A stretch of 64,000 bases of DNA from Timaviella sp038204505 (GTDB taxonomy: Bacteria > Cyanobacteriota > Cyanobacteriia > Elainellales > Elainellaceae), in the NCBI GenBank assembly GCA_038204505.1, contig JBBRCV010000002.1:1-64000 (forward strand), read 5' to 3'. The notes under the pieces are model-generated. The model worked only from the letters and a program-made list of their open reading frames with translations, did no database searches and was not told the DNA's origin. Made by a program: the position numbers and the translations under genes. Below, one piece after another: positions 18,429 to 27,441 of this stretch. How positions within the stretch are numbered: the first letter of the stretch is position 1; every line of letters starts with the position of its first letter.

Positions 18429-19051
18429 TCTTCGTTCAACATTTCATCTAGTGACTCGTCCGGCAATTCATCCATTGATTCGTTCGCTGAGTCGCTAATC
18501 TCAAGCTCCATCTGAGCTTCGTCAGGCTGAGGCGACTTGCTAACAGGCAGCTTTGAAGGCTGAGGCAGCTTGTCTACTTGAAAATATTGGTAGAACCGAT
18601 CCGACACCTGGAGCCAGTACGATCGCCCTTCAGTCTGTCGTTTCTTGCGAACAAATCCTAGCTCAACCAGCTCTTTAACGTGATCGTAAGCCCCTGATCC
18701 CCGTAGTTCAATCAAATCGGTTTGGCTCATAGAACCCGTGAGTGCGATCGCCGCCAAAGTGCGTAATGCGCCCACTCCCAAATCTACCGGGATCAACGTC
18801 TGTACCAGGCTGTGAAACGACTCGCGGAGCTGTAAACAGTAGCCTTCCGAAGTTTCCACCACTTCCAGCGCACTATCCCGCTGAGCATAACTCGCCATCA
18901 GTTCAATCAGACTTGCTTCGACTGCATCTCGATCCGATCGCGCATATTCGGCGATTTTAGGAATCGGTAGAGGCTGCGCTTTGAGATAAAGGATGGCTTC
19001 AATTTGACTAGCAAGCGTTGACATTGAGGGCAACTTGAGGACATAAAACAA
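18425..19051 (-). CDS. scpB: Chromosome segregation and condensation protein ScpB
   Basis: ScpB is the winged-helix kleisin partner in the SMC-ScpAB condensin that compacts and segregates the chromosome. Recognisable parts are the N-terminal winged helix (SQIEAILYLKAQPLPIPKIAEYARSDRDAVEASL) and the second winged helix (LRTLAAIALTGSMSQTDLIELRGSGAYDHVKELVELGFVRKKR). The C-terminal 60 residues are acidic and low-complexity (DELPDESLDEMLNED). The codon for MSTLASQIEA (codon 10) is a likelier start than the first ATG. It is convergent with the IMPase gene. Confidence 0.92.
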   Translation of the reverse strand: MFYVLKLPSMSTLASQIEAILYLKAQPLPIPKIAEYARSDRDAVEASLIELMASYAQRDSALEVVETSEGYCLQLRESFHSLVQTLIPVDLGVGALRTLAAIALTGSMSQTDLIELRGSGAYDHVKELVELGFVRKKRQTEGRSYWLQVSDRFYQYFQVDKLPQPSKLPVSKSPQPDEAQMELEISDSANESMDELPDESLDEMLNED

Positions 19052-19081
19052 GAATGAGTAGAGAGTATAGCGAACTTTCGC

Positions 19082-19933
19082 CTAATCTAAGTTTCGTCCA
19101 GTCAACTCTACAAAAATGTCTTCCAATTTCGAGGGGCGAATCATCATGCCCGTTTTATCGGGTTGCTCTTCTAGATAGGCTTTTGCCTCAAGCAGCGTCG
19201 GGAAAAATTGATACTGCCAGCGATCGCCCTCTTGCCTCATCACCAATCCCTCGCCGTGCTTCCGACGGAGTTGATCGAGCGTCCCTACTTCAATCAGCGT
19301 ACCGTCATCTAAAATGCCAATGCGATCGCACAAATACTCCACTTCTTCCATATAGTGCGTTGTCAGTAAAATCGTCATGCCCTGCTGGTTCAAGCCGCGA
19401 ATGATTTCCCACAGGCGGCGACGAGTCTGGGGATCAAGCCCTACCGTCGGTTCATCGAGAAACAAGATTTTAGGACGATGCAGGAGCGCTCTGGCAATTT
19501 GGAGGCGACGTTTCGTGCCGCCAGAAAGAGTTTTGACCAAATCTTTGCGGCGATCGCCCAGTTCTACATAGTTGAGCCAGCGATCGATTTCCTTCTGCCG
19601 ATATGGGTTAGGCAAATGATGCATTCGCCCATGGAACTCCATATTTTCCCAAACGGTCAGATCAAGATCAACGCTGGTCTGTTGCAACACCACTCCAATC
19701 TGTTGCTTAACGCCGTAGGGTTGCCGCACCACGTCATATCCTGCCACCACAATCTCGCCCTGAGTCGGCTGCGTCAGCGTCGTCAACATCCGAATGGTGG
19801 TAGATTTACCTGCGCCATTAGGACCTAGTAATCCAAAAACTTCTCCAGGGGCGATCGTCAGCGTCAAATCATTAACAACAACCTGATCGTTATAGACCTT
19901 GTGAACATTCTGGAGGGCAATAGCTGGAGGCAT
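19082..19933 (-). CDS. ABC transporter ATP-binding protein (DrrA-like)
   Basis: This 283-residue cytoplasmic ATPase belongs to an export-type ABC system. Walker A is GLLGPNGAGKSTT, the signature LSGGTKRRLQIARAL and Walker B ILFLDEPTVGLDPQTRR, with a THYMEEVEYLCDR switch region. The C-terminal part with MIRPSKLEDIFVELTGRNLD is typical of DrrA/NodI-type ATPases that serve ABC-2 permeases. No ABC-2 permease gene is next to it, so the membrane partner is unlinked. Substrate is unknown. Confidence 0.9.
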   Translation of the reverse strand: MPPAIALQNVHKVYNDQVVVNDLTLTIAPGEVFGLLGPNGAGKSTTIRMLTTLTQPTQGEIVVAGYDVVRQPYGVKQQIGVVLQQTSVDLDLTVWENMEFHGRMHHLPNPYRQKEIDRWLNYVELGDRRKDLVKTLSGGTKRRLQIARALLHRPKILFLDEPTVGLDPQTRRRLWEIIRGLNQQGMTILLTTHYMEEVEYLCDRIGILDDGTLIEVGTLDQLRRKHGEGLVMRQEGDRWQYQFFPTLLEAKAYLEEQPDKTGMMIRPSKLEDIFVELTGRNLD

Positions 19934-19999
19934 GGAAATAGTTAGAGTGAGAGAATCCTTCCATTACGTTACAGCGGTTTGCGAAAGGCGATCGCTCTG

Positions 20000-20311
20000 C
20001 TACTCGACATAGATAGGTTGAGCAGTAGAGAGAATTGCTTGACGACGAATCCAGTTGGAACTGCGCTCGATCGCCCGTTTGCTAACTAGATCAACGGGTC
20101 TGCCTAGCAGGATTTCGAGTTCTTGCTGCATTTGGGCGTGATCGAGTAGACCCCAGTTGGCTGTGGGAGCAAAGGCAACGAGGAAATCGATATCGCTGTC
20201 TGCACGAAAGTCGTCCCGCAAAACAGAGCCAAAGAGGGAGAGTTCTATAATTTGCCAGTGATGACAGAAGTTCTTGATTTGGTCAATTGGCAGAGCGATC
20301 GCGGTTTTCAT
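20000..20311 (-). CDS. MNT-type minimal nucleotidyltransferase
   Basis: This small nucleotidyltransferase of 103 residues has the motif LFGSVLRDDFRADSDIDFLVAF, providing the G-S and D-x-D active-site residues. Such proteins usually form toxin-antitoxin pairs with HEPN RNases, in which the transferase modifies (AMPylates) the HEPN partner. Here no HEPN gene lies on either side: an ABC ATPase is downstream and a Uma2 gene upstream. It may therefore be a solitary remnant or act with an unlinked partner. Helix-rich ends surround the single catalytic motif. Confidence 0.85.
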   Translation of the reverse strand: MKTAIALPIDQIKNFCHHWQIIELSLFGSVLRDDFRADSDIDFLVAFAPTANWGLLDHAQMQQELEILLGRPVDLVSKRAIERSSNWIRRQAILSTAQPIYVE

Positions 20312-20384
20312 TCAGGCTCCTCACTTCGTGCCAATCCTTCTATGATTATCTGCTTTGATTGGCGATCGCAATGCAGTAATCGTA

Positions 20385-20969
20385 CTATTTTGCTTCAAAC
20401 CCAATATCGCTGTAGAGATCGGCTAAGGAAATTTCACAGGGAATTGATGCTAGTGCAATACAAGCGTCTGTATCGTTATATTCGCTAAAAATCCATTGAT
20501 TAGAATTGGCTTTAAAGTATTGCTCAACATGCGGGGTGTATTGGTCAATCAAAAGGTATTCTTGAAAGGTTGGAACAGTTCGATATGCTGAAAATTTCTC
20601 GTCTCTGTCATAGCTTTTAGTTGATTTAGAAAGTACTTCGGCAATCATAACTGGGTTGATAATTGTGTCTTTGCGCCCTGTCTGAAGTTCGATCGGGCGT
20701 TGTACAACCATGACATCAGGATAAGTGTAGAGTTGGCGATCGGGTATCCAAAGTCGTTGATCGGCAATGAAAATACTGTAGGGTTGTCCTTTGAGGCTGA
20801 CTCTTAAAATGGCGTTGAGAATACTGGCAATTTCGTTGTGTTCGGGAGTGCCGCCAGTCATAGGAATGATTTCTTCGTTGATGTACTCATGTCGTGTATC
20901 TGAGTTAATCTCGAAGGCAAGGTACTCTTCAGAGGTGTAAATCTTTTTCTCTTGAGCTTGTGTCATCAT
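20385..20969 (-). CDS. Uma2-family (DUF820) putative endonuclease
   Basis: Uma2 proteins have a PD-(D/E)XK restriction-endonuclease-like fold and occur in many copies in cyanobacteria; their biological role is unclear. This 194-residue copy shows the typical YTSEEYLAFEINSDTRHEYINEEIIPMTGGTPEHN opening, then YTYPDVMVV (catalytic Asp region) and INPVMIAEVLSKSTKSYDRDEKFSAYRTVPTFQEYLLIDQ (Glu and Lys region). It lies 73 bp upstream of the MNT-type gene on the same strand. A second Uma2 gene occurs at 59971. Confidence 0.92.
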   Translation of the reverse strand: MMTQAQEKKIYTSEEYLAFEINSDTRHEYINEEIIPMTGGTPEHNEIASILNAILRVSLKGQPYSIFIADQRLWIPDRQLYTYPDVMVVQRPIELQTGRKDTIINPVMIAEVLSKSTKSYDRDEKFSAYRTVPTFQEYLLIDQYTPHVEQYFKANSNQWIFSEYNDTDACIALASIPCEISLADLYSDIGFEAK

Positions 20970-21322
20970 GAGCTATTTACCTCATTGATTGTCTCTACGA
21001 TACGCTGCATCAAGTTTTACGGCGATCGCAAGCAGCTATTTTACTAGCATCAACTTTAAAGGCTCTGGTTTCGAGAGCGATCGCCCCGATCTTTCCATAA
21101 TTATTTGTTTTGAGTGGCGACCCCTGCGGTATCTGCAAAGCAGCGCGTACTTGAGATTCATAAATTCGGACGAAGCAAACATAGATTGATTTGTAGGTCT
21201 TTTCCCTTCATTTTTTCAGAGAAGAGTATAGTCCAAGCTCTTGAGGATCAGCAGAACTGATTTATGTCATTCATCTAAAGCAAAAGCCCCTGAATCTTAA
21301 GACTCAAAGGCTCTTGGTTAGA
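20970..21322. other. Intergenic region before tRNA-Gly
   Basis: No gene was accepted here. A segment at about 21088-21120 (CCATAATTATTTGTTTTGAGTGGCGA) resembles a segment at about 20335-20365, so both may be copies of a degenerate dispersed sequence around the Uma2 and MNT genes. A terminator for tRNA-Gly lies at 21285-21312. Confidence 0.4.
21285..21312 (-). terminator. Probable terminator of tRNA-Gly
   Basis: Read on the minus strand just past the tRNA 3' end, AGCC..TTTGA..TCTTAAGAT..TCA..GGGGCT forms an imperfect hairpin followed by TTTGCTTT. It is the only such structure near the tRNA. Confidence 0.5.
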
Positions 21323-21394
21323 AGCGGGTGATGGGATTCGAACCCACGACATCAACCTTGGCAAGGTTGCGCTCTACCACTGAGCTACACCCGC
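21323..21394 (-). tRNA. tRNA-Gly (GCC anticodon)
   Basis: A 72-nt cloverleaf reads 5' GCGGGTG ... CACCCGC T 3', so the acceptor stem is seven perfect pairs with discriminator U. The D-arm has AGCTCAGTGGTAGAGC, the anticodon stem CAACC/GGTTG encloses TTGCCAA with anticodon GCC, and the T-arm carries GTGGGTTCGAATCCCAT. CCA is not encoded. Confidence 0.97.
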
Positions 21395-21570
21395 AGAATT
21401 TGTGCATCTCCTAATGTGCCAGATTTATGAATCTATGTCAACTCCTCATGTCTCATTTAATCTCTGCTGCTGTGCCTGGTTTACCAAGAGATTTGTGCTG
21501 AGGGCGATCGCCCCTTCTCAACTTGCTCAAGTGCCAGAAGCTCAAGTGCCAGAAATAGAGTTCTTTGACC

Positions 21571-22143
21571 TTAACTCTCAGCGGTGTCAGGAGTAGGCAG
21601 CGCACTTCTGAGCGAACTTGGCAGGGTTTGCGGAGTCGCTCCGCCGCCATTTAGCGCTGGGTTCAAAGCATTGACTTGCTGCATTAGGGTTGCCATCTCG
21701 ATCGCGCTCATGGCGTATTCCCAGCCCAAATTGCTCTTAATGCCCGCCCGCTCCAACGCCTGCTGCATAGTATCAGTCGTTAGGACACCAAATACTACCG
21801 GAACGCCCGTCTGAAAGCCTGCGGCAGCAATGCCTTTAGACACCTCAGCAGACACGTACTCAAAGTGCGGCGTAGAGCCACGAATCACCGCTCCCAGGCA
21901 AATCACGGCATCGTAGCGGTGCGATAGGGCAAGCTGTCGCGCCATCAACGGAATCTCGAAGCATCCAGGCACCCAGGCATAATCGACCTGAGTACCATGG
22001 GGGTCGGGGTCGATTCCATGGCGCTTCAAACAATCTTGACAACCTTCTAACAGTTTGCCTGTCACCAGATCGTTAAACCGACCAATGACAATGGCAAACC
22101 GCAAAGACTCGGTATGGGTGAATGTCCCTTCAAAAACGGTCAT
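21571..22143 (-). CDS. ribH: 6,7-dimethyl-8-ribityllumazine synthase RibH
   Basis: RibH joins 5-amino-6-ribitylaminouracil and dihydroxybutanone phosphate to make the riboflavin precursor lumazine. The core is complete: FAIVIGRFNDLVTGKLLEGCQDCL, VPGCFEIPLMARQLA, CLGAVIRGSTPHFEYV with the catalytic histidine, and PVVFGVLTTDTMQQALERAG. The 190-residue length exceeds the usual 155 or so because of a proline/serine-rich C-terminal tail of about 35 residues after NALNPALNGGG. psbZ lies upstream on the same strand, an arrangement I recall as common in cyanobacteria. Confidence 0.96.
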   Translation of the reverse strand: MTVFEGTFTHTESLRFAIVIGRFNDLVTGKLLEGCQDCLKRHGIDPDPHGTQVDYAWVPGCFEIPLMARQLALSHRYDAVICLGAVIRGSTPHFEYVSAEVSKGIAAAGFQTGVPVVFGVLTTDTMQQALERAGIKSNLGWEYAMSAIEMATLMQQVNALNPALNGGGATPQTLPSSLRSALPTPDTAES

Positions 22144-22254
22144 TGCTTACTCACTTCTCAAAAAAGTTGGGCAGGAACACAATGAGCTTGTCCCTGCCTT
22201 GTATCTTATACAGATTTGATATCGCTTGTTTGAGGGTCTGCCAGGCTGTTTTCA

Positions 22255-22308
22255 CTAAACCGCACTGGGCTAAACCACTCTAGGCTAAACCACTCCAGGC
22301 TAAACCAC
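22255..22308. repeat. 15-bp tandem repeat at the 3' end of psbZ
   Basis: The unit CTAAACCACTCTAGG is present about 3.6 times in tandem: 22255-22269, 22270-22284, 22285-22299, and a partial copy from 22300 that forms the last codons and stop of psbZ. Each copy repeats the psbZ stop-codon context on the minus strand. Confidence 0.85.
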
Positions 22309-22488
22309 AAAGTAATTCAACCCCCCTACCAGCAGCACCAAAACAATCCATAGCCCCGAGCCTAGATAAAGCAGCCGCTTAGACTGATCCCAGTTTTGGG
22401 GAGAGGCATAAGCCACGGGCACCGCAACGACCATGACGAAAGAGATGAACACCAAACCTGCGAGGGCGATTTGAAACAAAATAGACAT
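22300..22488 (-). CDS. psbZ: Photosystem II protein PsbZ
   Basis: PsbZ is a two-helix thylakoid membrane subunit of the photosystem II core. It stabilises the interaction with peripheral subunits. The 62-residue protein is full length. Helix 1 is LFQIALAGLVFISFVMVVAVPVAYA, and the lumen or stroma loop SPQNWDQSKRLLYLGSG leads to helix 2 LWIVLVLLVGGLNYFVV. It lies 157 bp upstream of ribH on the same strand. Its 3' end has been duplicated into a 15-bp tandem repeat. Confidence 0.97.
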   Translation of the reverse strand: MSILFQIALAGLVFISFVMVVAVPVAYASPQNWDQSKRLLYLGSGLWIVLVLLVGGLNYFVV

Positions 22489-22723
22489 GACTGTCCTCCC
22501 AATTACAGCGAATCATTAACAGTGAGGAGATGGGGGCAAGAAAGCCTGCATCCGCGATCATCCCTGAATAGTAAGCTATCAGAAAATTGCCCCTTCACGG
22601 AACAATGATAAATTCCACACAGTCTTCATCTTAGTAAGAGACTGTGCTGCGGTACTATTTATGCGACTCTATAATCCGTCGCCGTAGTTCACCAAAAATC
22701 ACCCTGGCTTGCGTAATACCGCT

Positions 22724-24361
22724 ATGTCTGCCTCAACTTCGCCAAATTTAGACTCCGATCGCTTCCTAGCCGCCATTGATGTTGGTACGAATTCTATCCA
22801 CATGGTGGTGGTCAAAATTCAGCCGAGTATTCCAGCCTTCACCATTATTGCCAAAGAAAAATCGACGGTGCGCCTGGGCGATCGCGATCCAGAGACGGGG
22901 CTGCTGACCCTGGAGGCAATGGCGAGGGCGATCGCCGCTCTCCGGCGCTGCCAAGAGATTGCCACCCGGATGAACGCTGAAGCCACTGTGGCAGTTGCGA
23001 CCAGTGCAGTCCGAGAAGCACCCAATGGACGAACGTTTTTGGCGCAAATTGAAACAGAGCTAGGGCTGACTATCAACCTGATTTCGGGGCAAGAAGAAGC
23101 TCGGCGCATCTATTTAGGCGTGCTGTCGGGGATGGAATTACAAAATAAGCCCCACGTCATGATTGACATTGGCGGTGGCTCGACTGAGCTAATTTTGGGA
23201 GATGGGCAAGAGCCGCGATCGCTCAGTAGTACCAAGGTGGGAGCAGTAAGACTCAGCGCCGAGTTGGTTAAAACTGACCCAATTAGTAACAGCGAGTTTT
23301 CCTATCTGCAAGACTATGTTAAAGGCATGATGGAGCGACCGATCGAAGAAATTCGAGCTAACCTGAAGACTGGGGAAAAGCCACGGATGATCGGCACCTC
23401 TGGCACTATTGAGACCCTGGCGGTGATCCATGCCCGCGAAAAGCTAGGAATTGTGCCCACACCGCTGAATGGCTACCAGTTTAGCCTCAAAGATTTACGG
23501 GAAATTGTCAATCGGTTGCGGAAGCTCAATTACGCCGAACGGTCTGCCGTTCCGGGCATGTCAGAGCGTCGTTCTGAAATTATTGTGGCGGGGGCTGTGA
23601 TTTTGCAAGAGACCATGGCGTTGTTGGGAATAGAGAGTATTACAATTTGCGAACGGTCACTCCGCGAGGGCGTAGTGGTCGATTGGATGTTGACCCACGG
23701 GCTAATTGAAGATCGGCTGCGCTTCCAAAGTTCTATTCGCGAGAGAAGCGTCCTTAAAATTGCCCAAAAGTATGGCGTTGATTTAGAGCACAGCAAGAGA
23801 GTAGCGGCGTTTGCAGTTGATCTGTTTGACCAGACCAAAGGGATCTTTCATGAGTGGGGCGCACAGGAGCGAGAACTTTTGTGGGCAAGCGCTATTCTGC
23901 ATAACTGCGGGCACTTTATTAGCCACTCTGCCCACCACAAGCATTCTTACTACCTCATTCGTAACAGCGATTTGCTGGGCTATACCGAGGTAGAAGTGGA
24001 AACGATCGCCAATCTGGCTCGGTATCACCGCAAGAGCGATCCTAAAAAGAAGCACGACACCTACCGCAGCATTAGCAGTAAGCTGCATCGGCGTGCGGTC
24101 GAGCAACTGTATCCCCTGCTGCGGTTAGCCGTGGCGATGGATCGGCGGCATATTGGGGCGATCGCCAAAGTTCACGTTGATTTTCAGCCCGATCTGCAAC
24201 AGGTTGACTTTGATCTCAAGCCCGCTCATCCTGAAGACGACTGTGCCTTAGAGCTGTGGAGTCTTAATTATCAAAAAAGTAGCTTTGAGAAGGCGTTTAA
24301 GGTGAAATTGGTGATGGAATTAGCGGGTAACAAATCAGTAGACGAGAAATTACGGAATTGA
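22724..24361 (+). CDS. Ppx/GppA-family phosphatase (exopolyphosphatase-like)
   Basis: This 545-residue enzyme probably hydrolyses terminal phosphates of polyphosphate or pppGpp. The sugar-kinase-like fold is shown by AAIDVGTNSIHMVVVKI, an acidic ISGQEEARRIYLGV segment and the phosphate loop MIDIGGGSTELILG. The C-terminal third is an HD-like helical domain (about residues 330-500, LLWASAILHNCGHFISHSAHHKHSYYLIRNSDLLGYTEVE). Histidines typical of HD metal sites are present. ATG 22724 is chosen over an in-frame TTG at 22709. No neighbouring polyphosphate kinase is visible. Confidence 0.92.
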   Translation: MSASTSPNLDSDRFLAAIDVGTNSIHMVVVKIQPSIPAFTIIAKEKSTVRLGDRDPETGLLTLEAMARAIAALRRCQEIATRMNAEATVAVATSAVREAPNGRTFLAQIETELGLTINLISGQEEARRIYLGVLSGMELQNKPHVMIDIGGGSTELILGDGQEPRSLSSTKVGAVRLSAELVKTDPISNSEFSYLQDYVKGMMERPIEEIRANLKTGEKPRMIGTSGTIETLAVIHAREKLGIVPTPLNGYQFSLKDLREIVNRLRKLNYAERSAVPGMSERRSEIIVAGAVILQETMALLGIESITICERSLREGVVVDWMLTHGLIEDRLRFQSSIRERSVLKIAQKYGVDLEHSKRVAAFAVDLFDQTKGIFHEWGAQERELLWASAILHNCGHFISHSAHHKHSYYLIRNSDLLGYTEVEVETIANLARYHRKSDPKKKHDTYRSISSKLHRRAVEQLYPLLRLAVAMDRRHIGAIAKVHVDFQPDLQQVDFDLKPAHPEDDCALELWSLNYQKSSFEKAFKVKLVMELAGNKSVDEKLRN

Positions 24362-24437
24362 GGGAAAAAGGGCGATCGCCGAGCAAATACTTACAAATTC
24401 TAGATAACTGTAGAATGATTCAGTAACTCGCCGCCCC

Positions 24438-26762
24438 ATGCCTGTGGATGCTTTCTATCAGTTTGACCAGATTCAGCCTGCCTGTCGCGCTTGGGTAGGT
24501 GACAAGTCATTTTATCTGGGGTTGCTAGCACAACAGGGCTGTCCTGTGATTCCAGGATTGGTGATCTCTGCCAAAATACTGCAAAACTTTTTGGGGGAGA
24601 TTCAGTGGATAGAGCCGCTGTTTGCAGATTTACCCAATTCTTCGCTGTACTTAGATGTCGATAATTCTCAGCAGCTACAGGCGATCGCCCAACGCATTCG
24701 CCACGCCATTCAAAGCGCACCCCTTCCTGAATCCTGGCTTAACGAGGTAGAAACCGCTGTTCAGGGTTGGCAGTCTGCCAGTCTCATTCTGCGTCCTTCC
24801 TTGGCGCTATCGGCACTTGACCCGACCCTGATCGCACGGACGGCGGGGTTGATGTCGTCCTGTGTCTGTTGGTCGAATCGAGAGGCGATCGCCAATAGTA
24901 TTAAACAAGTTTGGGCAGAGTTATTTCGTGCCAAAAGCTTGTTCTACTGGCAGCGATTGGGCATTCAAATTCAGCAGGTGCATTTGGCGGTTTTGGTGCA
25001 GCCTCTGGGTGAGGCGATCGCTTCTGGAGAGGTGCGTCTTTTTGAGCAATCTCTAGAGATTCGGGCAGTTTGGGGTTTAGGGAAAGCCTTAGTTAATGGG
25101 GAAGCCAGTCCAACTACTTATACAATTCAAGGGCAAACCGGACAGCCTATCTATGACCCAGGACGGCAGAATTTCGCCTACTACATCTTAGATAAAAGCG
25201 ATATCGAAGAGGGTGATCAACCTATTCAAATTGTGCCGCTTGACTTAGCCCAGCAAGGGCGATCGCCCCTCAATCTTGAACAGAGCCAGCAAATTGTCAC
25301 CCTGACTCGAAAAGCGTCAGCGATTCTAAAAATGCCTGTAGAGCTGGAGTGGACGCTGATTTGTCCAGCGCCAGGAACTCAGCCCACTCTTCATTTAACC
25401 CAGGCAATTCCTCAGTTTAAAGTGCCTCATCCAGCGCGTAGGGCAAAATTTGGAGTGCAGCCTCTCTGTGGATTGGCGGCAGCACCTGGACAGGTAACGG
25501 CGATCGCTTGGGTCGTCGATCCGACCGTGCCCTTGCAGACTGATCTGCCTTCAGGCGTAATTTTAGTGACCCAAACGCTCTCGCCAGACTGGTTGCTGTA
25601 CCTGAAGCAGGTAGCTGGTGTGATTGCAGAACAGGGTGGCATGACCAGCCATGCTGCCATTGTGGCGCGGGAAATGGGTATTCCAGCGGTGCTAGGAATA
25701 GCAGGGGCAACGCGGCTAATTCGTTCGGGCGATGCCGTTAGGGTGGATGGCGATCGCGGGGAAGTTCATCGGGTAGATTTGGCGACCCTCGAATCAGCGA
25801 CCCTTGAACAGACAACCATTGCCCTGCCCAATTCAGCGAAACTATCAGCAGCAATTTTCACGGCTCCGCGCGATCGCCCAACTCGGCTCATGCTCACCCT
25901 TAGCCAGCCTGAGTCGATCGCTCAAGCCGCCAGCTTGCCTGTAGATGGCGTGGGCTTACTGCGCTCTGAGCTGATGCTATTGGAAGCGCTCGATCGCCAG
26001 CATCCCAAGCTTTGGCTAGAACAAGGACGAAAGCACGAGTTAATCGATCGCATTGCCCACCAAATTCGTCTTTTTGCTGAAGCGTTCGATCCTCGCCCCG
26101 TGTTTTATCGCTCCCTTGATTTGCGTTCCCACGAGTTTTCTACATTGGCAGGTCAAGAGCCTCTAGAGCGATATCCTATGCTGGGGCTGCGAGGAACCTT
26201 GAGTTATCAACGTACTCCGGCTCAGTTTGAGGTGGAGTTGTTGGCGTTGCGACAGGTTCAGCGGTGGGGCTATGACAATGTTCAGTTGCTGCTGCCCTTT
26301 GTGCGGACTGTGGAGGAATTTGTCTTTTGCCGTCAAATGGTAGAACGCGCAGGGCTGACCGAGAATTCTAATTTTCAGCTTTGGATTATGGCAGAAGTGC
26401 CCTCTGTTTTAATGCTGTTGCCCGACTATGTAGCAGCGGGCGTACAGGGAATTGCCATTGGCAGCAATGACCTGACGCAACTGATGTTAGGAGTCGATCG
26501 GGAGCATCCAGAAATGGCGATCGCCTTCGACCAACATCACCCTGCCATGATGCGAACGTTTCAACAATTGATTACGGGTGCTCAGATGGCGGGTATTCCT
26601 TGTACCCTTTGTGGGCAGGCTGTGAGCCAGTATCCAGAGGTGATTGAGGCGTTGGTGGATTGGGGGATTACTGCTATTTCGGTGAGTCCTAGTGAGGTAG
26701 AGCAGGTGTATGGGGCGATCGCTCGTGCCAGTTCTACAAGATTGGGAAGTTTCCCAAACTGA
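24438..26762 (+). CDS. PEP-synthase-like PEP-utilizing enzyme
   Basis: This 774-residue protein has the architecture of phosphoenolpyruvate synthase: a nucleotide-binding N-terminus, the swivelling phosphohistidine domain (about 370-450, AEQGGMTSHAAIVAREMGIPAVLG, with the phospho-accepting His) and a PEP-binding TIM barrel (GVGLLRSELML ... GIAIGSNDLTQLMLGVDRE ... CTLCGQAVSQYPE with catalytic Cys). The N-terminal ATP-grasp part is divergent: the usual VRSSAxxED motif reads LRPSLALSALDP. It may be an active variant with altered nucleotide use or a paralogue of PpsA. Its 3' end overlaps lipB by 29 bp. Confidence 0.85.
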   Translation: MPVDAFYQFDQIQPACRAWVGDKSFYLGLLAQQGCPVIPGLVISAKILQNFLGEIQWIEPLFADLPNSSLYLDVDNSQQLQAIAQRIRHAIQSAPLPESWLNEVETAVQGWQSASLILRPSLALSALDPTLIARTAGLMSSCVCWSNREAIANSIKQVWAELFRAKSLFYWQRLGIQIQQVHLAVLVQPLGEAIASGEVRLFEQSLEIRAVWGLGKALVNGEASPTTYTIQGQTGQPIYDPGRQNFAYYILDKSDIEEGDQPIQIVPLDLAQQGRSPLNLEQSQQIVTLTRKASAILKMPVELEWTLICPAPGTQPTLHLTQAIPQFKVPHPARRAKFGVQPLCGLAAAPGQVTAIAWVVDPTVPLQTDLPSGVILVTQTLSPDWLLYLKQVAGVIAEQGGMTSHAAIVAREMGIPAVLGIAGATRLIRSGDAVRVDGDRGEVHRVDLATLESATLEQTTIALPNSAKLSAAIFTAPRDRPTRLMLTLSQPESIAQAASLPVDGVGLLRSELMLLEALDRQHPKLWLEQGRKHELIDRIAHQIRLFAEAFDPRPVFYRSLDLRSHEFSTLAGQEPLERYPMLGLRGTLSYQRTPAQFEVELLALRQVQRWGYDNVQLLLPFVRTVEEFVFCRQMVERAGLTENSNFQLWIMAEVPSVLMLLPDYVAAGVQGIAIGSNDLTQLMLGVDREHPEMAIAFDQHHPAMMRTFQQLITGAQMAGIPCTLCGQAVSQYPEVIEALVDWGITAISVSPSEVEQVYGAIARASSTRLGSFPN

Positions 26763-27441
26763 TCTCACTCAAACACATCTCCATCTTAAAAACCTCCGCA
26801 AATGCCTCTGCAACCCGTTGTTGAACTTCTGCCAACTGAATTCCTGACACAAACTCTACAAGGCTGCCCACTGACCTATCACTAATGCCACAGGGCACAA
26901 TTTCTTGAAACCCTGACAAATCTGGACAGACGTTCAAGGCAAAGCCATGCATCGTGATCCAGCGGCTGACCTTAATGCCGATCGCCGCTACTTTTCGCCC
27001 CTCTACCCAAACTCCGGTTAATCCTGCAACGCGATCGCCCTCAAGGTCATAACTCGCCATCACTCGAATTAAAACTTCTTCTAGCTGTCGCAAATACCAA
27101 TGCAAATCTTGTTGATAGTACCGCAAGTTCAAAATAGGATAGCCGACAATTTGACCAGGGCAGTGATAAGTCACTTCGCCACCTCGTTCGGTGCGGCAAA
27201 GCAAATGAGAGCTTTGCACCGGGTCGAACTTGAGGAACTCTAAACTCGAACCTTGACCCAGCGTATAAACGGGGGGATGTTCTAAAAGAATCAACACGTC
27301 ATCCAAATCATTTTGCTCTCGTCGCTCAGCTACTAGCGATCGCTGCCATTGCCAAGCCACCTCGTAGGAAACGATGCCAGGGTTGTAGAGTTGACAGCAG
27401 CGGATAGGCAAAATTGAATGTAACGCACGATCCACAATCAT
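26734..27441 (-). CDS. lipB: Octanoyltransferase LipB
   Basis: LipB moves octanoate from acyl carrier protein to lipoyl domains, the first step of lipoate assembly. The 235-residue protein has the signature RTERGGEVTYHCPGQIVGYPIL, the catalytic lysine region KVAAIGIKVSRWITMHGFALNV and the catalytic cysteine in EIVPCGISDRSVGSLVE. It is convergent with the PEP-synthase-like gene and its stop lies inside that gene. Transcription faces away from lrtA. Confidence 0.95.
   Translation of the reverse strand: MIVDRALHSILPIRCCQLYNPGIVSYEVAWQWQRSLVAERREQNDLDDVLILLEHPPVYTLGQGSSLEFLKFDPVQSSHLLCRTERGGEVTYHCPGQIVGYPILNLRYYQQDLHWYLRQLEEVLIRVMASYDLEGDRVAGLTGVWVEGRKVAAIGIKVSRWITMHGFALNVCPDLSGFQEIVPCGISDRSVGSLVEFVSGIQLAEVQQRVAEAFAEVFKMEMCLSEISLGNFPIL

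Noticed and set aside
20989..21189. A 66-codon plus frame between Uma2 and tRNA-Gly
   Set aside because: It has no recognisable domain and no ribosome-binding site, and overlaps a degenerate repeat-like segment.
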